64,000 nt of DNA from Tetrahymena thermophila SB210. Its lineage: Eukaryota > Ciliophora > Oligohymenophorea > Hymenostomatida > Tetrahymenidae. Every line of letters begins with the position of its first letter. Position 1 is the stretch's first letter. The stretch spans positions 1-64,000 of the forward strand of contig NW_002476398.1 in NCBI RefSeq assembly GCF_000189635.1, read 5' to 3'. Below are positions 37,800-50,300 of this stretch, one piece after another. The position numbers and the translations under genes were made by a program. The notes under the pieces are model-generated. The model worked only from the letters and a program-made list of their open reading frames with translations. It was not told where the DNA came from and searched no databases.

Positions 37800-40431
37800 A
37801 TGAGAAAAAAAAATATATTGCTATTGAATATAATTTGCCTGGTGCTTATTAGTTAAGCAATAGCTTAAAACTATGATTACAATACTGCAAATGTTTGCGA
37901 TACTGGCTCATTTGGTAAATCTCAAGATTAAGTTGCTTATATGTGCACTCATTAAGCTCTTGGTTCTTGCTAGCTACAATAAGCTGTGTAAGCTGATGGC
38001 TACTCTAGCTTTGCAGAGTACGGATTCGGTGGTTATGGAAGCAATCCTCCTTCAAATTATTGTTGTAGATGCTTTTAAATTCAAGTCTAAGATGGTGATG
38101 CTCCTGCAAAGGATATTATTGTTTAAGGTATTAACACTGGTGGTGATGTAAACAGTAACTAATTTGATTTATCTATGATTGCTGGTGGCTTTGGCGCTAA
38201 CAACGGATGTGCTAACAAAGTTTTTGCATGGAATGGTGGTGCTTGGGATGGACGTGCTGGTGCTGCCTAATACTCTTAAAGTGCTGCTGGTAATTGGTGC
38301 AGTGATCCTACTTCAGATAATTCTAGATGTTAAAATGCTTACTCTGGTGGCATCACTAAAAAAAGTGATTGTGCTAAGTTACCTAACAATAACTTAACCT
38401 AACTATGTGAATACTCTTTTGATTCAAAATGGAGAACCAGCAACGGAAATAGAGACACTATTATGAAAGAAGTAAGATGTCCTGCTGGATTGATTAAATT
38501 ATCAGGCTGTAACAGAGATGATTCATCTTTACCTTACCCTTCTGGAAAACTCTCAGCTAGTGATCCTAGTGTTATGAGAGGAAAATTGACTCATATGTGG
38601 GATTGTAAATATTTTATTACCTTAATATTTTTATTATTATTGATTTTTACTAAGTTTAAATACATAAATAAAATTCTAAAATACACGATCTATATTCATT
38701 TCAGATAAAATATTGCTTTCTTTATTCTTAAATAAAACTCTCCACAACTAAAATATATTAAAGTTATATTTTTTCTATTAAATAGGTTGCAAACCATCTT
38801 GTTCATGGACTGCAAATGTATTAAAAGCTAATGGCACGGCTGTCATGTCTTGCGATGCATCAGGTACCAATATCCTTGGTACTAATACTTCGTTTTAATG
38901 TACTAATTTTACTTGTGATCCTACATGCAAAACTTGCTCTGCCTCCAATGACGCAAACAAATGCACATCTTGCAATACTGGCCACTACTTAAGCTCAAAC
39001 CCTGGATAATGTACTGCTTGTACTCCTTCATTAAATTGCAAAGAATGTTCCGATAGCTCAACATGCAAAACTTGTTAAACTGGATATACTTTATAGATTG
39101 ATGGATCTTGCAAGTAACCTTGCGATTAAAGCTGTAAAACTTGCAGCACTCCTTAAGATGCTACTTAATGTACTTCTTGCAATGACGGATACTATTTGAG
39201 TGGATCTTCTGTTGGTACTTGTTCTAAATGCCCATCAGGTTGTACTAGCTGCACTTCTAATAGTAACTGTTTAGCTTGTTCTGATAATTATGTTTTAATA
39301 AGTGGAAGTTGTTAAGCTTGCAATAGTCCATGCTTATCATGTAAAACTGACACTAATACTTGTACAAGTTGTGTTAAAGGTTATGTTTTAAATGGAAACA
39401 TATGCGAAGCTACTTGCGATTCTACTTGCAAAACTTGCAGTAAAAACTAAGATGCAACTTAATGCACTTCTTGCAATTCAGGATTCTATTTAGATGGAAC
39501 TACTGTGGGATCATGTGTTTAATGTTCTTAAAATTGCAGCAGTTGTACTTCCAAAAATAGCTGTTAAACTTGTATCAACAACACCATATTAGTGAGCGGT
39601 TAATGCTTATCTTGTACAAGCCCATGCTAAACTTGCTAGACTTCTGTCACAAATTGCTTATCTTGTGTTTAAGGGTATACTTTGAATGGAAATACTTGTA
39701 CTCCTATAAACACAGGAGATTGCCATCCTAGTTGCTAAACATGCAGCAGACCAAATGATTAAAATTCTTGTACTTCATGCCCTACAGGATATCTTGTTCT
39801 TGGAGGTAACTGTTAGCCTTGTTAAAGTCCATGCTAGAATTGCAGCGGAAATCCTAATAGTTGCACTTCATGTATTGCAAATTATTCATTAAGTGGAAAC
39901 ACATGTGTTGGTAGTAATTAAGATTAAACACAATGTCACCCCAGCTGCAAAACTTGCAGTGTTTAATATGACTAAAATGCTTGTACCTCCTGCTTTGATG
40001 GGTTTTTAATTTTGGGTAATGGTAATTGTTAGCCTTGCCAACCTCCTTGTTAAAATTGCTCTGGTAATCCCAACAATTGTACTTAATGTGCTAGTGGTTA
40101 TGCTGTCTAAAAAGGTACATGCTTAAAAATATTAAATGATAATACATAATGTGATTCAACCTGTTAAACTTGCACATTAGCTAATAACGCAAATGCATGT
40201 GCATCATGCGTGAGTGGGTTTGTTCTTGCCTCAGATAACAGTTGCTAAGCATGCTAAAGTCCCTGTTAAACATGTAGTGGTTCTACAACTAGCTGTCTTA
40301 CTTGTATTGCTAGTTATAACTTACAAGGCAATTAATGTGTTCCCTAATTATTGGCAACAGTAAGCATGAATTCAAGCATTTTGAAATTGAGTTTGATGGG
40401 TTTAATAGCTATATTTATCCTTTTAATTTGA
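37800..40431 (+). CDS. Circularly permuted GH45 endoglucanase, copy 2 (full length, anchored)
   Basis: Exons 37800-38604 and 38786-40431 (181-nt intron), 816 residues. Exon 1 is nearly identical to copy 1: signal peptide, GH45 middle and end, then linker and WD; exon 2 opens with CCKPSCSW. Catalytic Asp positions D123 and D268 are kept, as are the paired Cys of the CCRC and CCKPSC motifs. The Cys-rich stalk is the longest of the three, with repeats of the type C.SC..GY.L....C..C. Only this copy ends in a hydrophobic tail (NSSILKLSLMGLIAIFILLI then TGA), as expected for a GPI-attachment signal or C-terminal membrane anchor. It is probably a surface-bound enzyme; beta-glucan as substrate is inferred from the family. 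Copies 1 and 3 appear to be shortened derivatives of this form. Confidence 0.95.
38605..38785 (+). other. Intron splitting the GH45 WDCC motif (copy 2)
   Basis: Same donor context (GGATT then GTAAATATTT) and acceptor context (TTAAATAG then GTTGC) as copy 1. Splicing gives a total coding length divisible by three. Confidence 0.93.
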
Positions 40432-41905
40432 TTTATGAAATGAATTAGATTATATTATATACATATATATTATTAAAAAAATCTATAAAAATTTATATTA
40501 GTACAAGATTGAATAATTTTACATTAGATTTAAATTCAAATCTAAATTTCTAAATTTATTTCATGTAATTCCTCTCTTCCTTAGTCTTATGCAGAGGACT
40601 AAAAATTTAGCTGAGGTCTTCATTTAGAGGTACAAAATAAACTTTTTAAATATTTAATAATTGATGAATCTGGCAGCTGGCCGCAGTATATACAAAATTC
40701 TTATAAATTTTGATGTAAATATATTTAACTTTTATTAAAGCAAGAATGTTTGAAAATTGGTTTTAAATCAATTGAAATTTAGCAATTTTTAAATGTTTGA
40801 GCAGCCAAATTTTATTCATAGAAATGTTGTAAATGATTATTTTCATATCTGCTTAATGTAATATCGTTACATCACTACACCTCAATAATTAGTAACTTAG
40901 ATAAAAGAGGAAATACCTTGGGTTTAGCTAACATTTTAAAAAAAATAGAATATTTCAAATAATTTACAATGTTACTCCTCACACTTGTTTAATCAAATTG
41001 GCTGAGGAATCTTAATTTATTTTTATTGATTACAAAGTAGAATTATATTTAACAAGTGCTTACAAAATATGAATAAAATTATAAATAAGTAAGTTGAATT
41101 TGTTAAATTTTGATAATTAGTTTACCTAATTAAATGAATCAATTTTAATAAAATTAACACCACAAAAAAATTATAATTTTACTAAAATATATATTTTTAA
41201 TTAAAATTTCAGTGTAAACAAAATAGCTTTAACTTTCACTGAAAATTTGTAATTCAAGCAATTCTCTCAAAATAAATGAGAGTGTAAGGCAAAATTTAAT
41301 TTTTGATCGTTTCGCTCTCATAATGAAAGATAACAGAATCATTTTAAATAATATTTTTAGAAACTTCATTAATTCTATATGGAATTTTTAATATTAAAAT
41401 TAGATTGTTCAACATTATTCAGAGTAAAAAAATTAGATCATCAAAAATGAATTTCTTACTTATAAAACCATAGAAAAGAATTAGATAGTTATTTTTAAAA
41501 AAATATTACCTTCCTCATGTTCTATTAATATTTGAACTTCACCATGAGATGATGGAATTATTATATCCTTTTAAAGTTTAGGAGTTTTGCCATATTCCAT
41601 GATTTGAACTCATTTATTTATTCCTTAATAAACTGTTCATTTATCATATTTTTATATTCAAAATGCTTAAAGATACAGTTTTACATACCAAAAAAAAATT
41701 AATGAAAGAATCAACAATACCTTAATAAATTATATCTTCTAATATATTTAGATAAATATCTTTAATATTACAAACTTAATATACAACACTTTCTTGTTTT
41801 TTACCAACAAATTAATTAAAAAAATGCTAATTAATGTTATTTTGTAAACATAGAATTTAATTTCTTTGAAAACAAACTTTTAAATATATAACAATTTTTC
41901 CATCT
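40432..41905. other. Downstream flank of GH45 copy 2
   Basis: Non-coding and homologous to the flank of copy 1 up to about 41.75 kb. From about 41.79 kb it resembles the sequence at 28.75-28.87 kb, the outer part of the GH45 5' flank. The array units therefore meet near 41.76-41.79 kb. No gene seen. Confidence 0.7.
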
Positions 41906-42809
41906 GTCAATTAATAGTCGAATAAATATATTTGCTTGATCCATAAAGAATCCAAAATCAAATTGCAAATTAATGATTTCAAAATTTTTATAACTATTTA
42001 CAAAAGCAGTTTACTCTAAAAATTTATATATTTTATTAAATTACAATTCAAAATAATTCTTAATCCTATTTAAAATAATATTTTAATCGTAAAAAAAAGA
42101 GGTTTCTTAAAATTTATTCAAAATTTAAAATAATTTATAAAATAGAATAATTTAAGATAATTTGCATTTTCAAATTTATGCAACACAGTAATCTAAATCT
42201 ATTTAATTCTAACACAGCAATATTTGATGTTTAAAATCATTTAGAAAAAATATAATAAAAAATCTAAATATCTTATTTTATTATAATTAACTATCATATA
42301 AATTCATACAAATCCTTTTTTAAAGTAAATTAAGATAATTTGTATTTTTGTTTTTATGAATGTAAATTCATTTTAATAGATTTATTACAATAATTAGAAG
42401 TAAATAATTATCTTTTTTCACATACTTTTAACATTAAAAATTAAAAAACTATTATAATTTTTCAAATAAAATATGAAATCTACACAAATATTTAGCAAAA
42501 AATTTTTTGATTTTCCTATTATTCAAATAGTCATAAAAATATATTGCTAGAATGAAACTTGGTCTCCTAATTCAATATAGATTATTTTTAATTTAGTTAC
42601 ATTCAAAGCGAAATAGCTTTAATTTAATTTGTGGTTGCTCTATCAATTTATTAAATCAGTAATCATAATTATTTATTTTGCTTAACATTACAAATTTATA
42701 TTAGAGATCTTCAAGCAAGAAATTTTATGGATATAAATTAGAAACGAAAAAAGCTAAGAGAAACAAATATAATTAAATAAAAAAAATTAAATAATAATAA
42801 GTTAATTAA
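41906..42809 (+). repeat. Repeated 5' flank of GH45 copy 3
   Basis: Third copy of the flank at 28868 and 36717. It is shorter because about 160 bases around 42.14 kb are missing compared with the others. Confidence 0.85.
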
Positions 42810-44625
42810 ATGAGAAAAAAAAATATTATGCTATTGAATATAATTTGCATAGTGCTTGTTAGTCAAGCAATAGCTTAAAACTATGATTACAATACTGCAA
42901 ATGTTTGTGATACTGGCTCATTCGGTAAATCTCAAGATTAAGTTGCTTATATGTGTACTCATTAAGCTCTTGGTTCTTGCTAACTACAAAAAGCTGTATA
43001 AGCTGATGGCTACTCTAGCTTTGCAGAGTACGGATTTGGAGGTTATGGAAGTAACCCTCCTTCAAATTATTGTTGTAGATGCTTTTAAATCTAAGTCTAA
43101 GATGGTGATGCTCCTGCAAAGGATATTATCGTTTAAGGCATTAACACAGGTGGTGATGTAAACAGTAATTAATTTGATTTATCTATGATTGCTGGTGGCT
43201 TTGGCGCTAACAACGGATGTGCTAACTAAGTTTTTGCATGGAATGGTGGTGCTTGGGATGGACGTGCTGGTGCTGCCTAATACTCTTAAAGTGCTGCTGG
43301 TAATTGGTGCAGTGATCCTACTTCAGATAATTCTAGATGTTAAAATGCTTACTCTGGTGGCATCACTAAAAAAAGCGATTGTGCTAAGTTACCTAACAGT
43401 AACTTAACCTAACTATGTGAATACTCTTTTGATTCAAAATGGAGAACTAACAACGGAAATAGAGACACTATTATGAAAGAAGTAAGATGTCCTGCTGGAT
43501 TGATTAAATTATCAGGCTGTAACAGAGATGATCCATCTTTACCTTACCCTTCTGGAAAGCTCTCTGCTAGTGATCCTAGTGTTATGAGAGGAAAATTGAC
43601 TCATATGTGGGATTGTAAATATTTTATTACTTTAATATTTTTATAATTATTGATTTTTACTAAGTAATAAAATTCAATTAAAACAATGACAATTAAATTC
43701 TTCTATTTGAACATATTTGGATTTTCAAACATAAATTAAAAAATAAATAAGTAAATTACTAAATTTTTTTTTCTTTTATTTAGGTTGCAAGCCATCTTGT
43801 TCATGGACTGCAAATGTATCCAAAGCTAATGGTACTGCTGTCATGTCTTGTGATGCATCTGGTACCAATATCCTTGGTACTAATACTTCGTTTTAATGTA
43901 CTAATTTTACTTGTGATCCTACATGCAAAACCTGCTCTGCATCCAACGATGCAAACAAATGCACATCTTGCAATACTGGCCACTACTTAAGCTCAAACCC
44001 TGGATAATGTACTGCTTGTACTCCTTCATTAAATTGCTAAGAATGCTACAATAGCTCAACATGCACAAGTTGTGTTAAGGGTTATGTTTTAATTGGAAAT
44101 ACATGTCAAGCCACTTGTGATTCTACTTGTAAAACTTGCAGCAAAAACTAAGATGCAACTTAATGCACTTCTTGCAATTCAGGATTCTATTTAGATGGAA
44201 CTACTGTAGGATCATGTGTTTAATGTTCTTAAAATTGCATCAGTTGTACTTCCAAAAATAACTGCCTAAATTGCAGTAATAACACCATATTAGTGAGCGG
44301 TTAATGCTAATCTTGTACAAGCCCATGCTAAACTTGCTAGACTTCAGTCACAAATTGCTTATCTTGTGTTTAAGGGTATACTTTGAAGGGAAATATTTGT
44401 ACTCCAACAGACACAAAAGATTGCCATCCTAGTTGCTAAACATGCAGCAGACCAAATGATTAAAATGCTTGCACTTCATGCCATACAGGATATCTTGTTC
44501 TTGGAGGTAACTGCTAGCCTTGTTAAGTTCCATGCTAGAATTGTAGAGGAAATCCTAATAGTTGCACTTCATGTATTGCAAATTATTCATTAAGTGGAGA
44601 CAAATGTGTTCATATTAATAAATGA
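42810..44625 (+). CDS. Circularly permuted GH45 endoglucanase, copy 3 (short stalk)
   Basis: Exons 42810-43614 and 43784-44625 (169-nt intron), 548 residues. The N-terminal 268 residues match copies 1 and 2, with the same signal peptide, QFDLSM acid site and MWD base site; exon 2 opens with CCKPSCSW. The stalk is shorter: a block of repeats is missing after CQECYNSSTCTSC, most simply by recombination between repeats. The ORF ends HINK then TGA. Just beyond, in another frame, lies a remnant of copy 2's tail (MSLAVLIAMFILSI), so the anchor was lost by a frame change. A secreted form is predicted. Confidence 0.93.
43615..43783 (+). other. Intron splitting the GH45 WDCC motif (copy 3)
   Basis: GTAAATATTT donor and TTTAG acceptor, shortest of the three at 169 nt. 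Splicing restores W-D-C-C-K-P-S-C and a length divisible by three. Confidence 0.93.
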
Positions 44626-45799
44626 GTTTGGCAGTTTTAATTGCTATGTTTATCCTTTCAATTAATTTGATTTATGAAATGAATTAGATTACATTATCTA
44701 CATATATATATCTATAAAAATTTATATTAGTACAAAATACTAAAAATAAATTTATAAAAAAATAAAAAATAATTTTTGTGTTTTAAAATAATATATTAAC
44801 TAACAAATCTATCTATCCAGCCTTGACATAGTTTCATGGTGTGATATGAAATTAAAGAAAGGTATTTGTGAAAGGCTTTTAATTCTTCAAAAAACATAAA
44901 AATCATGACCAACAATTATTAATTAAGTAAAATAAAAATAAATAAACTAAATTTGGAGTTGTTGAAACTTTTAATTATGCAAGAGTTTATTTTCAAGGTT
45001 TATCCTGACTTAAAATAAATGAATAAATAATTCTTACAAAAATTAAAACAATTTTGAGATTATTATTTATTATTTCAAATGTTTTTCAGTATTTAATAAA
45101 AATATTAATTTTTAAAGAGATATTCATAAAAATAAAATAAATTTTACAAAAAAATTTAATTATTTGTTTTTAAATTATGAGATTTGCTTGCTTGTTTTAA
45201 TGAGGTAAAATGTTATTTTTATTAATTTAAATGTAAATTTGATTTCTTTAAGAATTATAAGATGAAACATTCTTTATTTCCTAGAAATATTATTAAAAAA
45301 TTAGACCACAACTTTGAAAATCATAATTTATAGTTAAAAAAAATAAACTAAATTACCAAATCTGTTATTAGTCATTTTAATATTTCAAATAAAACACATT
45401 ATGTTATTCATCTAAAATCTATTATAAAATTTAATAAATTTAATTAATTTGTAAAAATACCTTTTATTAGAAAGTATTAGTGCTATCCAAGCTATAAAAT
45501 TTAGATAGGCTTTTGTTTATAATTAAATAATTTTATTTTTTTAATGTCTGTAAATTTTTTTATTTATTAATAAAATTATAATAGCAATTGAAAAATGAAT
45601 TTATTAAAAAAAGATAAAAAATAAATTATTTTTAATTCAAATAAAATAATTTCACAGTAGATGTATGCTTTTGTTATTAAAACTATAAAATATAAATATT
45701 TATATATTTAGTTTTTGAGTTTTTAAGTAATAAATTAAAATGTTTTTCATCAGTAAAACACTCAATTATTATTTTAAACAAACAAAAATATTATATCAT
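44626..45799. other. Convergent spacer between GH45 copy 3 and giant gene 3
   Basis: It starts with the decayed anchor remnant and the GH45 3' flank (to about 44.76 kb), then plain AT-rich DNA. The 3' ends of both neighbouring genes point into it. No gene, repeat or terminator motif recognised. Confidence 0.65.
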
Positions 45800-47330
45800 T
45801 CATTGAGTATTTATAATTTATGATATTGTTTTCATCGATTTATTTTAAATTTAAATCTTATTATTTGAATATAATTAATTTAATATATCAATTTAGCCAC
45901 ACTATGAAATATTTGTTTTTAGGTAAATCAATTATTTTAGCTTAGGAAAAATTTGTCTTATTTTTTACCACGTCATTTGAACCCTTAAATATCTTTAAAC
46001 ATGCTAATCTAAACCTAATTTTTATATTATTTACTCACATTTAGGTGATTTTGATTAGAAAAATTTAATAATTTTAATATATTTAGGCATTTAATAGTGA
46101 TTAAGTTAAAAGAGTATTAAATGTAAGATAAGAGCTACTATACATAGTAAACCAATTGTGCATAAAAGCTCTAATTATTGTTAGTTTATTCTCTATTACA
46201 TAGTATTGATTGAAAAACAAATTGCTGTTAAATATTAAATTTTAAAATCTATCTAATTTAATTTCTCGCTTTCATATGGCTTATCTTTTTATATTTTTAT
46301 AATTACAATTAAAAATTAATTAAAAGCAAAAAAATATTACATCTAAATACTAAAAGACTGTAAGATAAGGAAATTATGATAGATATTACTATCTATAATT
46401 AGCTAATTAAATAAGAGTAGTAGAAGATCAAGAAAAGTATTAATTTGTAACCAATTTTCACAAAATCCCATAAATAAAATTATTACTTATAATCTAATGT
46501 AAAAAAACCATAAAGATATTCGTATTTATACATTTTTAAGAAATATCTAGCTCTGTAAAGTCTAAATATAATCAAAGCAAAAGGAGATAATAAAGCTACA
46601 ATTACCAAGATTAAGGCTGACAAATCATAATAAGTCTAAAATACTAAGCTGCAATTTAAAGATAAATATTCCATTACAAATTCTACATCACCAAATTTCT
46701 AGCAATAAACCTTTTTTAATTGAAGAAAAGTTTATGATGATTCCATTTAAAAATATTAAAAATAATTATTTAAATAAATAAATTTTTACTGATCTAAAAA
46801 TCTTTGACAATATGGCAATCAGTGAAAAGTAAAGAAAGATACTTATGGAGATAACCATTTCTTTAATGGTACCTTTGTATTTGAATTTTGTTTTTATAAA
46901 GGTGTTATGTATGGCCAAGTAAATTATTACAAAAAAACATATCCCTAAAAATAGGTAAATACTATTATTAATTATCCTAGATTCTTAAAAAATTTATTGT
47001 AAGAAGCATTCTGTTACCCTTAATTAAGTAGGAAACAGATTACCAATATCAACAAATAAACGTATTAGCATATTAGGTATATTACTATCATAACTAAACA
47101 TTATTCCTATAATTGATAACTAAAAAACAAAGAATTTTATAATTCTAATATCATTAGAGTAGTGATTTCCATAAAACTTTTTAAAAAGCACATAAATTGT
47201 TTTAGCCATTAACTTAATTTTTAAATAATTATGCATTCTATTAGCTGTAAATAGAGGTATTACTATTATGGATATTAATATAATCAATGGATAGATGATT
47301 TCTGTAAAAGTGATATCGCTACATCTGTTA
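45800..47330 (-). other. Multi-pass C-terminal region of giant protein 3
   Basis: Hydrophobic segments parallel those of giant protein 2, including ALILVIVALLSPFALIIF, LILFLIFYYSYLI, IVISIIISLSYSLLVF, YLTAICFSIN and LLCTIGLLCIVALILHLILF. The last intron (donor after LVFR, acceptor at about 46276) removes 54 nt and gives the FRYKPYES join conserved with copy 2. Confidence 0.75.
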
Positions 47331-50300
47331 AATATTTTTAATAATGTAAATAAATAGATAAATGAAAAAAATTTTTTACTTTTTGCATTTTTAATCTAAA
47401 TTCATGTAATATTAATCTCCCCAGCTTTAGCCACTTCTATCACAATCTTCACAAAGAGCACCAACATAGCCTAAATAAAAAAATGTTTTAAATGTGTAAT
47501 TTAATGTAAGTTTACCTTGCTTGCAGTAATAATTTAAATCTGTACGTTTAACGTTGAATAAATTTCGATGTTTTAAACCTTTACTTAATTTGATATCTCC
47601 AACACAATTTTTACATGGATACAAAACAGCCGATGTTTAACTGACTCTCCATAAATTTGCAGGTAAAAGAATTTTATTCTTATAACACTTAGCTTCTGAA
47701 CTAGGACATTTTTAGCAAGTATTTGAAATTACAAAACTATATTAGGTATCTTTACAGTCTTAACAAGAATCAAATTAATTTTTATAAGCTTTTGGTATTT
47801 AGCCTACCTGGCATTATTAAATAGTTTGCACATTAAGTATAATTGATTTGTTAATATAATTTATTACATAACCGCTTTAACTAAGTTATGGTATTTAAAT
47901 TAAATCACTTGTTATTTATAAAGAAAGCTATTTACCAAAGTTTCCATATACTTAGATTTATTATGTTAAGTTGAATATTCCATTTTAGTGAGTTATTTTA
48001 TTTTAATTAAGAAATCCATTATCACCTAATAATGTTATTAAAAGAAAGCTATCTAATGGAATATTTAGAATATTTTCATTTTATTCATTTGATAATCTAA
48101 TTAAAATCTTATCCTAATAATATAAAGAAAAATTAATAAGAATTTTCTGTAAAAATAATTTAAAAATTAATAAAAAATTAATAATTTATTTATAAATATG
48201 TTAATTAAGCTAAAAAATTAGATATGAATATTACTTAAAAGGACCCTCCTTGATGATTGTAGATAATTATATTTTAACTTGAAACATATTCATTATTTAT
48301 TGATACATTAAATTAAGTTGGGGCTGTTTAAATATTTTATCCATGATATGTAGCTTAGTTATTTTTATATACACAAGATGAGTATTTATTAACTCTTTAA
48401 CCTGTTGTTGATCCTAAAGCTCCTCCAAAACTTGCTTAATTATTTGAAAATGTACTGTTTGCAAGGTTAATTAAAAATTTTAAAATGTTCTGCATGTTAT
48501 TTTCTAAATATATTGCTCCACCATATTAACTAGCATAATTTTTTTCAAAAATGGATTTATTTATAATAACAGAAGACTCTTTTATGTATAAAGCTCCTCC
48601 ACTTATAATAGCTTTATTGTTTGTAAATTTAGAATTACTTATAATTAATTAATTTTTAAAATTGTCTTGAAGATCTTCAGGGCTATTAATTGGTTATTTA
48701 GTTTACTCTATAAATAAACTTGATCCGTATTATGCAATGTTATTTATAAAAACGGAATCTTGAACTAATAAGCTTGAAGTAAATATTTATAAAATACCAA
48801 AGTTGCACTAATAGCAAACATTATTTGTGACAGTCAAATTTGAAATTAAGCAAGTCTGGCTACTTAAAAAAGCGATGTTTTATATATTCTATCCTTATTT
48901 CTAAAAAGATTTATTGATATTATAATTATTTGATATCTAAGTATCATACATGTAAATATTTTAAGTATTTTTTACCATGATTAAATTTTCAAAGAACACA
49001 CTCTTTTCATAAATATTGTTTAGATCAAAATAATTTTGAGCATCATTTATTATTAAAAGCTTTTAATATAGAAGCTCTTTGAATTAAGATTGTTAATCGT
49101 TAATGTTTTAGCTTGGAACTATTTAAAATCTTGAGAATAAAATTTATATATTGCTGGCCTATCCAATATAAACTTATGAAGGTTCAGAGGATTAAATTAT
49201 TTAAGTTTTGTATTAATTGAGAACATTACTAAGTTATTCTAGTAAATTAGAAGTATTTTAAATCTAATTGTTAATTTTAACAGATGAAAGAACAATTTTT
49301 GCTTATGAATCAAAATAATTTTAAATATTGATACTACTGCCTTAACTAGAAAAATTATCTAAGAAAAAACTCTTCTAAATTATTACAGCACCTTTTTAGC
49401 ATAATGACTTAATATTTAGTGCTCCACCAGTATTAAATGCAAAATTATTAGAAAACTCTGATCTGATTACGAAGATATCAAATGTTCTTGAATAAGTTGC
49501 ATCAATGTAAATTGCTCCTCCTTGTGTTTCTAAATCATCTTAGCTGAAAGCAATATTGTTTTAAAAGGTACTTTTAAATATATCTAGCTTTCCATAATTT
49601 TGTATAGTTAAATGAATAGCACCGCCCATTAAAGCTTGGCCAAAAATAAATTATGAATATTTTATGTCTAGCTATTCTGTGCTAATTGTGAAAAATCCAC
49701 CATTTCTAACAGAAGTTGTATTAAAGTAATTATTTATGTTGCTAAAGTTACAAGATATTAAACTTATTTGCTTAACTAAACCTTATATCCAATTAAAAGG
49801 CTATCTCAAATCTAAATTGGTAAAAGCAGAATTCAAAATGTTGACTTTAGTTGTTGCAGATTAAAAATAAAATCCAAATGATATCTTAGATATTATAGGC
49901 TATTGATAATAATTAAAATAAATTATTTAAAATAAAAGTAAAAAATTTATTGAGTTTTATATTTATTAAAATAAATATCTTAAATTAGTCAAGAGAGTTT
50001 TTAAATTTTTAAGTAAAAATTGATACTTTTTATGACAATGAAAATTGAGATTTAATGTAATACATTTACAAATAAATTATACTTAAATTAATAATTTACC
50101 TTATTAACTAATGAATATGCTGAAAATGATGCGAGAGTGACATTTTATACTGTAAAGTTAGTATTAAACTTTGAATTGATAGAAATTAATGAAATGTCTT
50201 GAGTGCTATCTAAAATAACTACTTTAGTTTAGTTACTTAAAATATTCTTAACATTAATTTAAAGAGTGTTTTATTATTGAGTATTAAAGTTATTTTCAAT

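Noticed and set aside
43801-43983. Minus-strand Cys-containing frame
   Set aside because: It is the antisense of the Cys-repeat coding region of GH45 copy 3, with no independent support.
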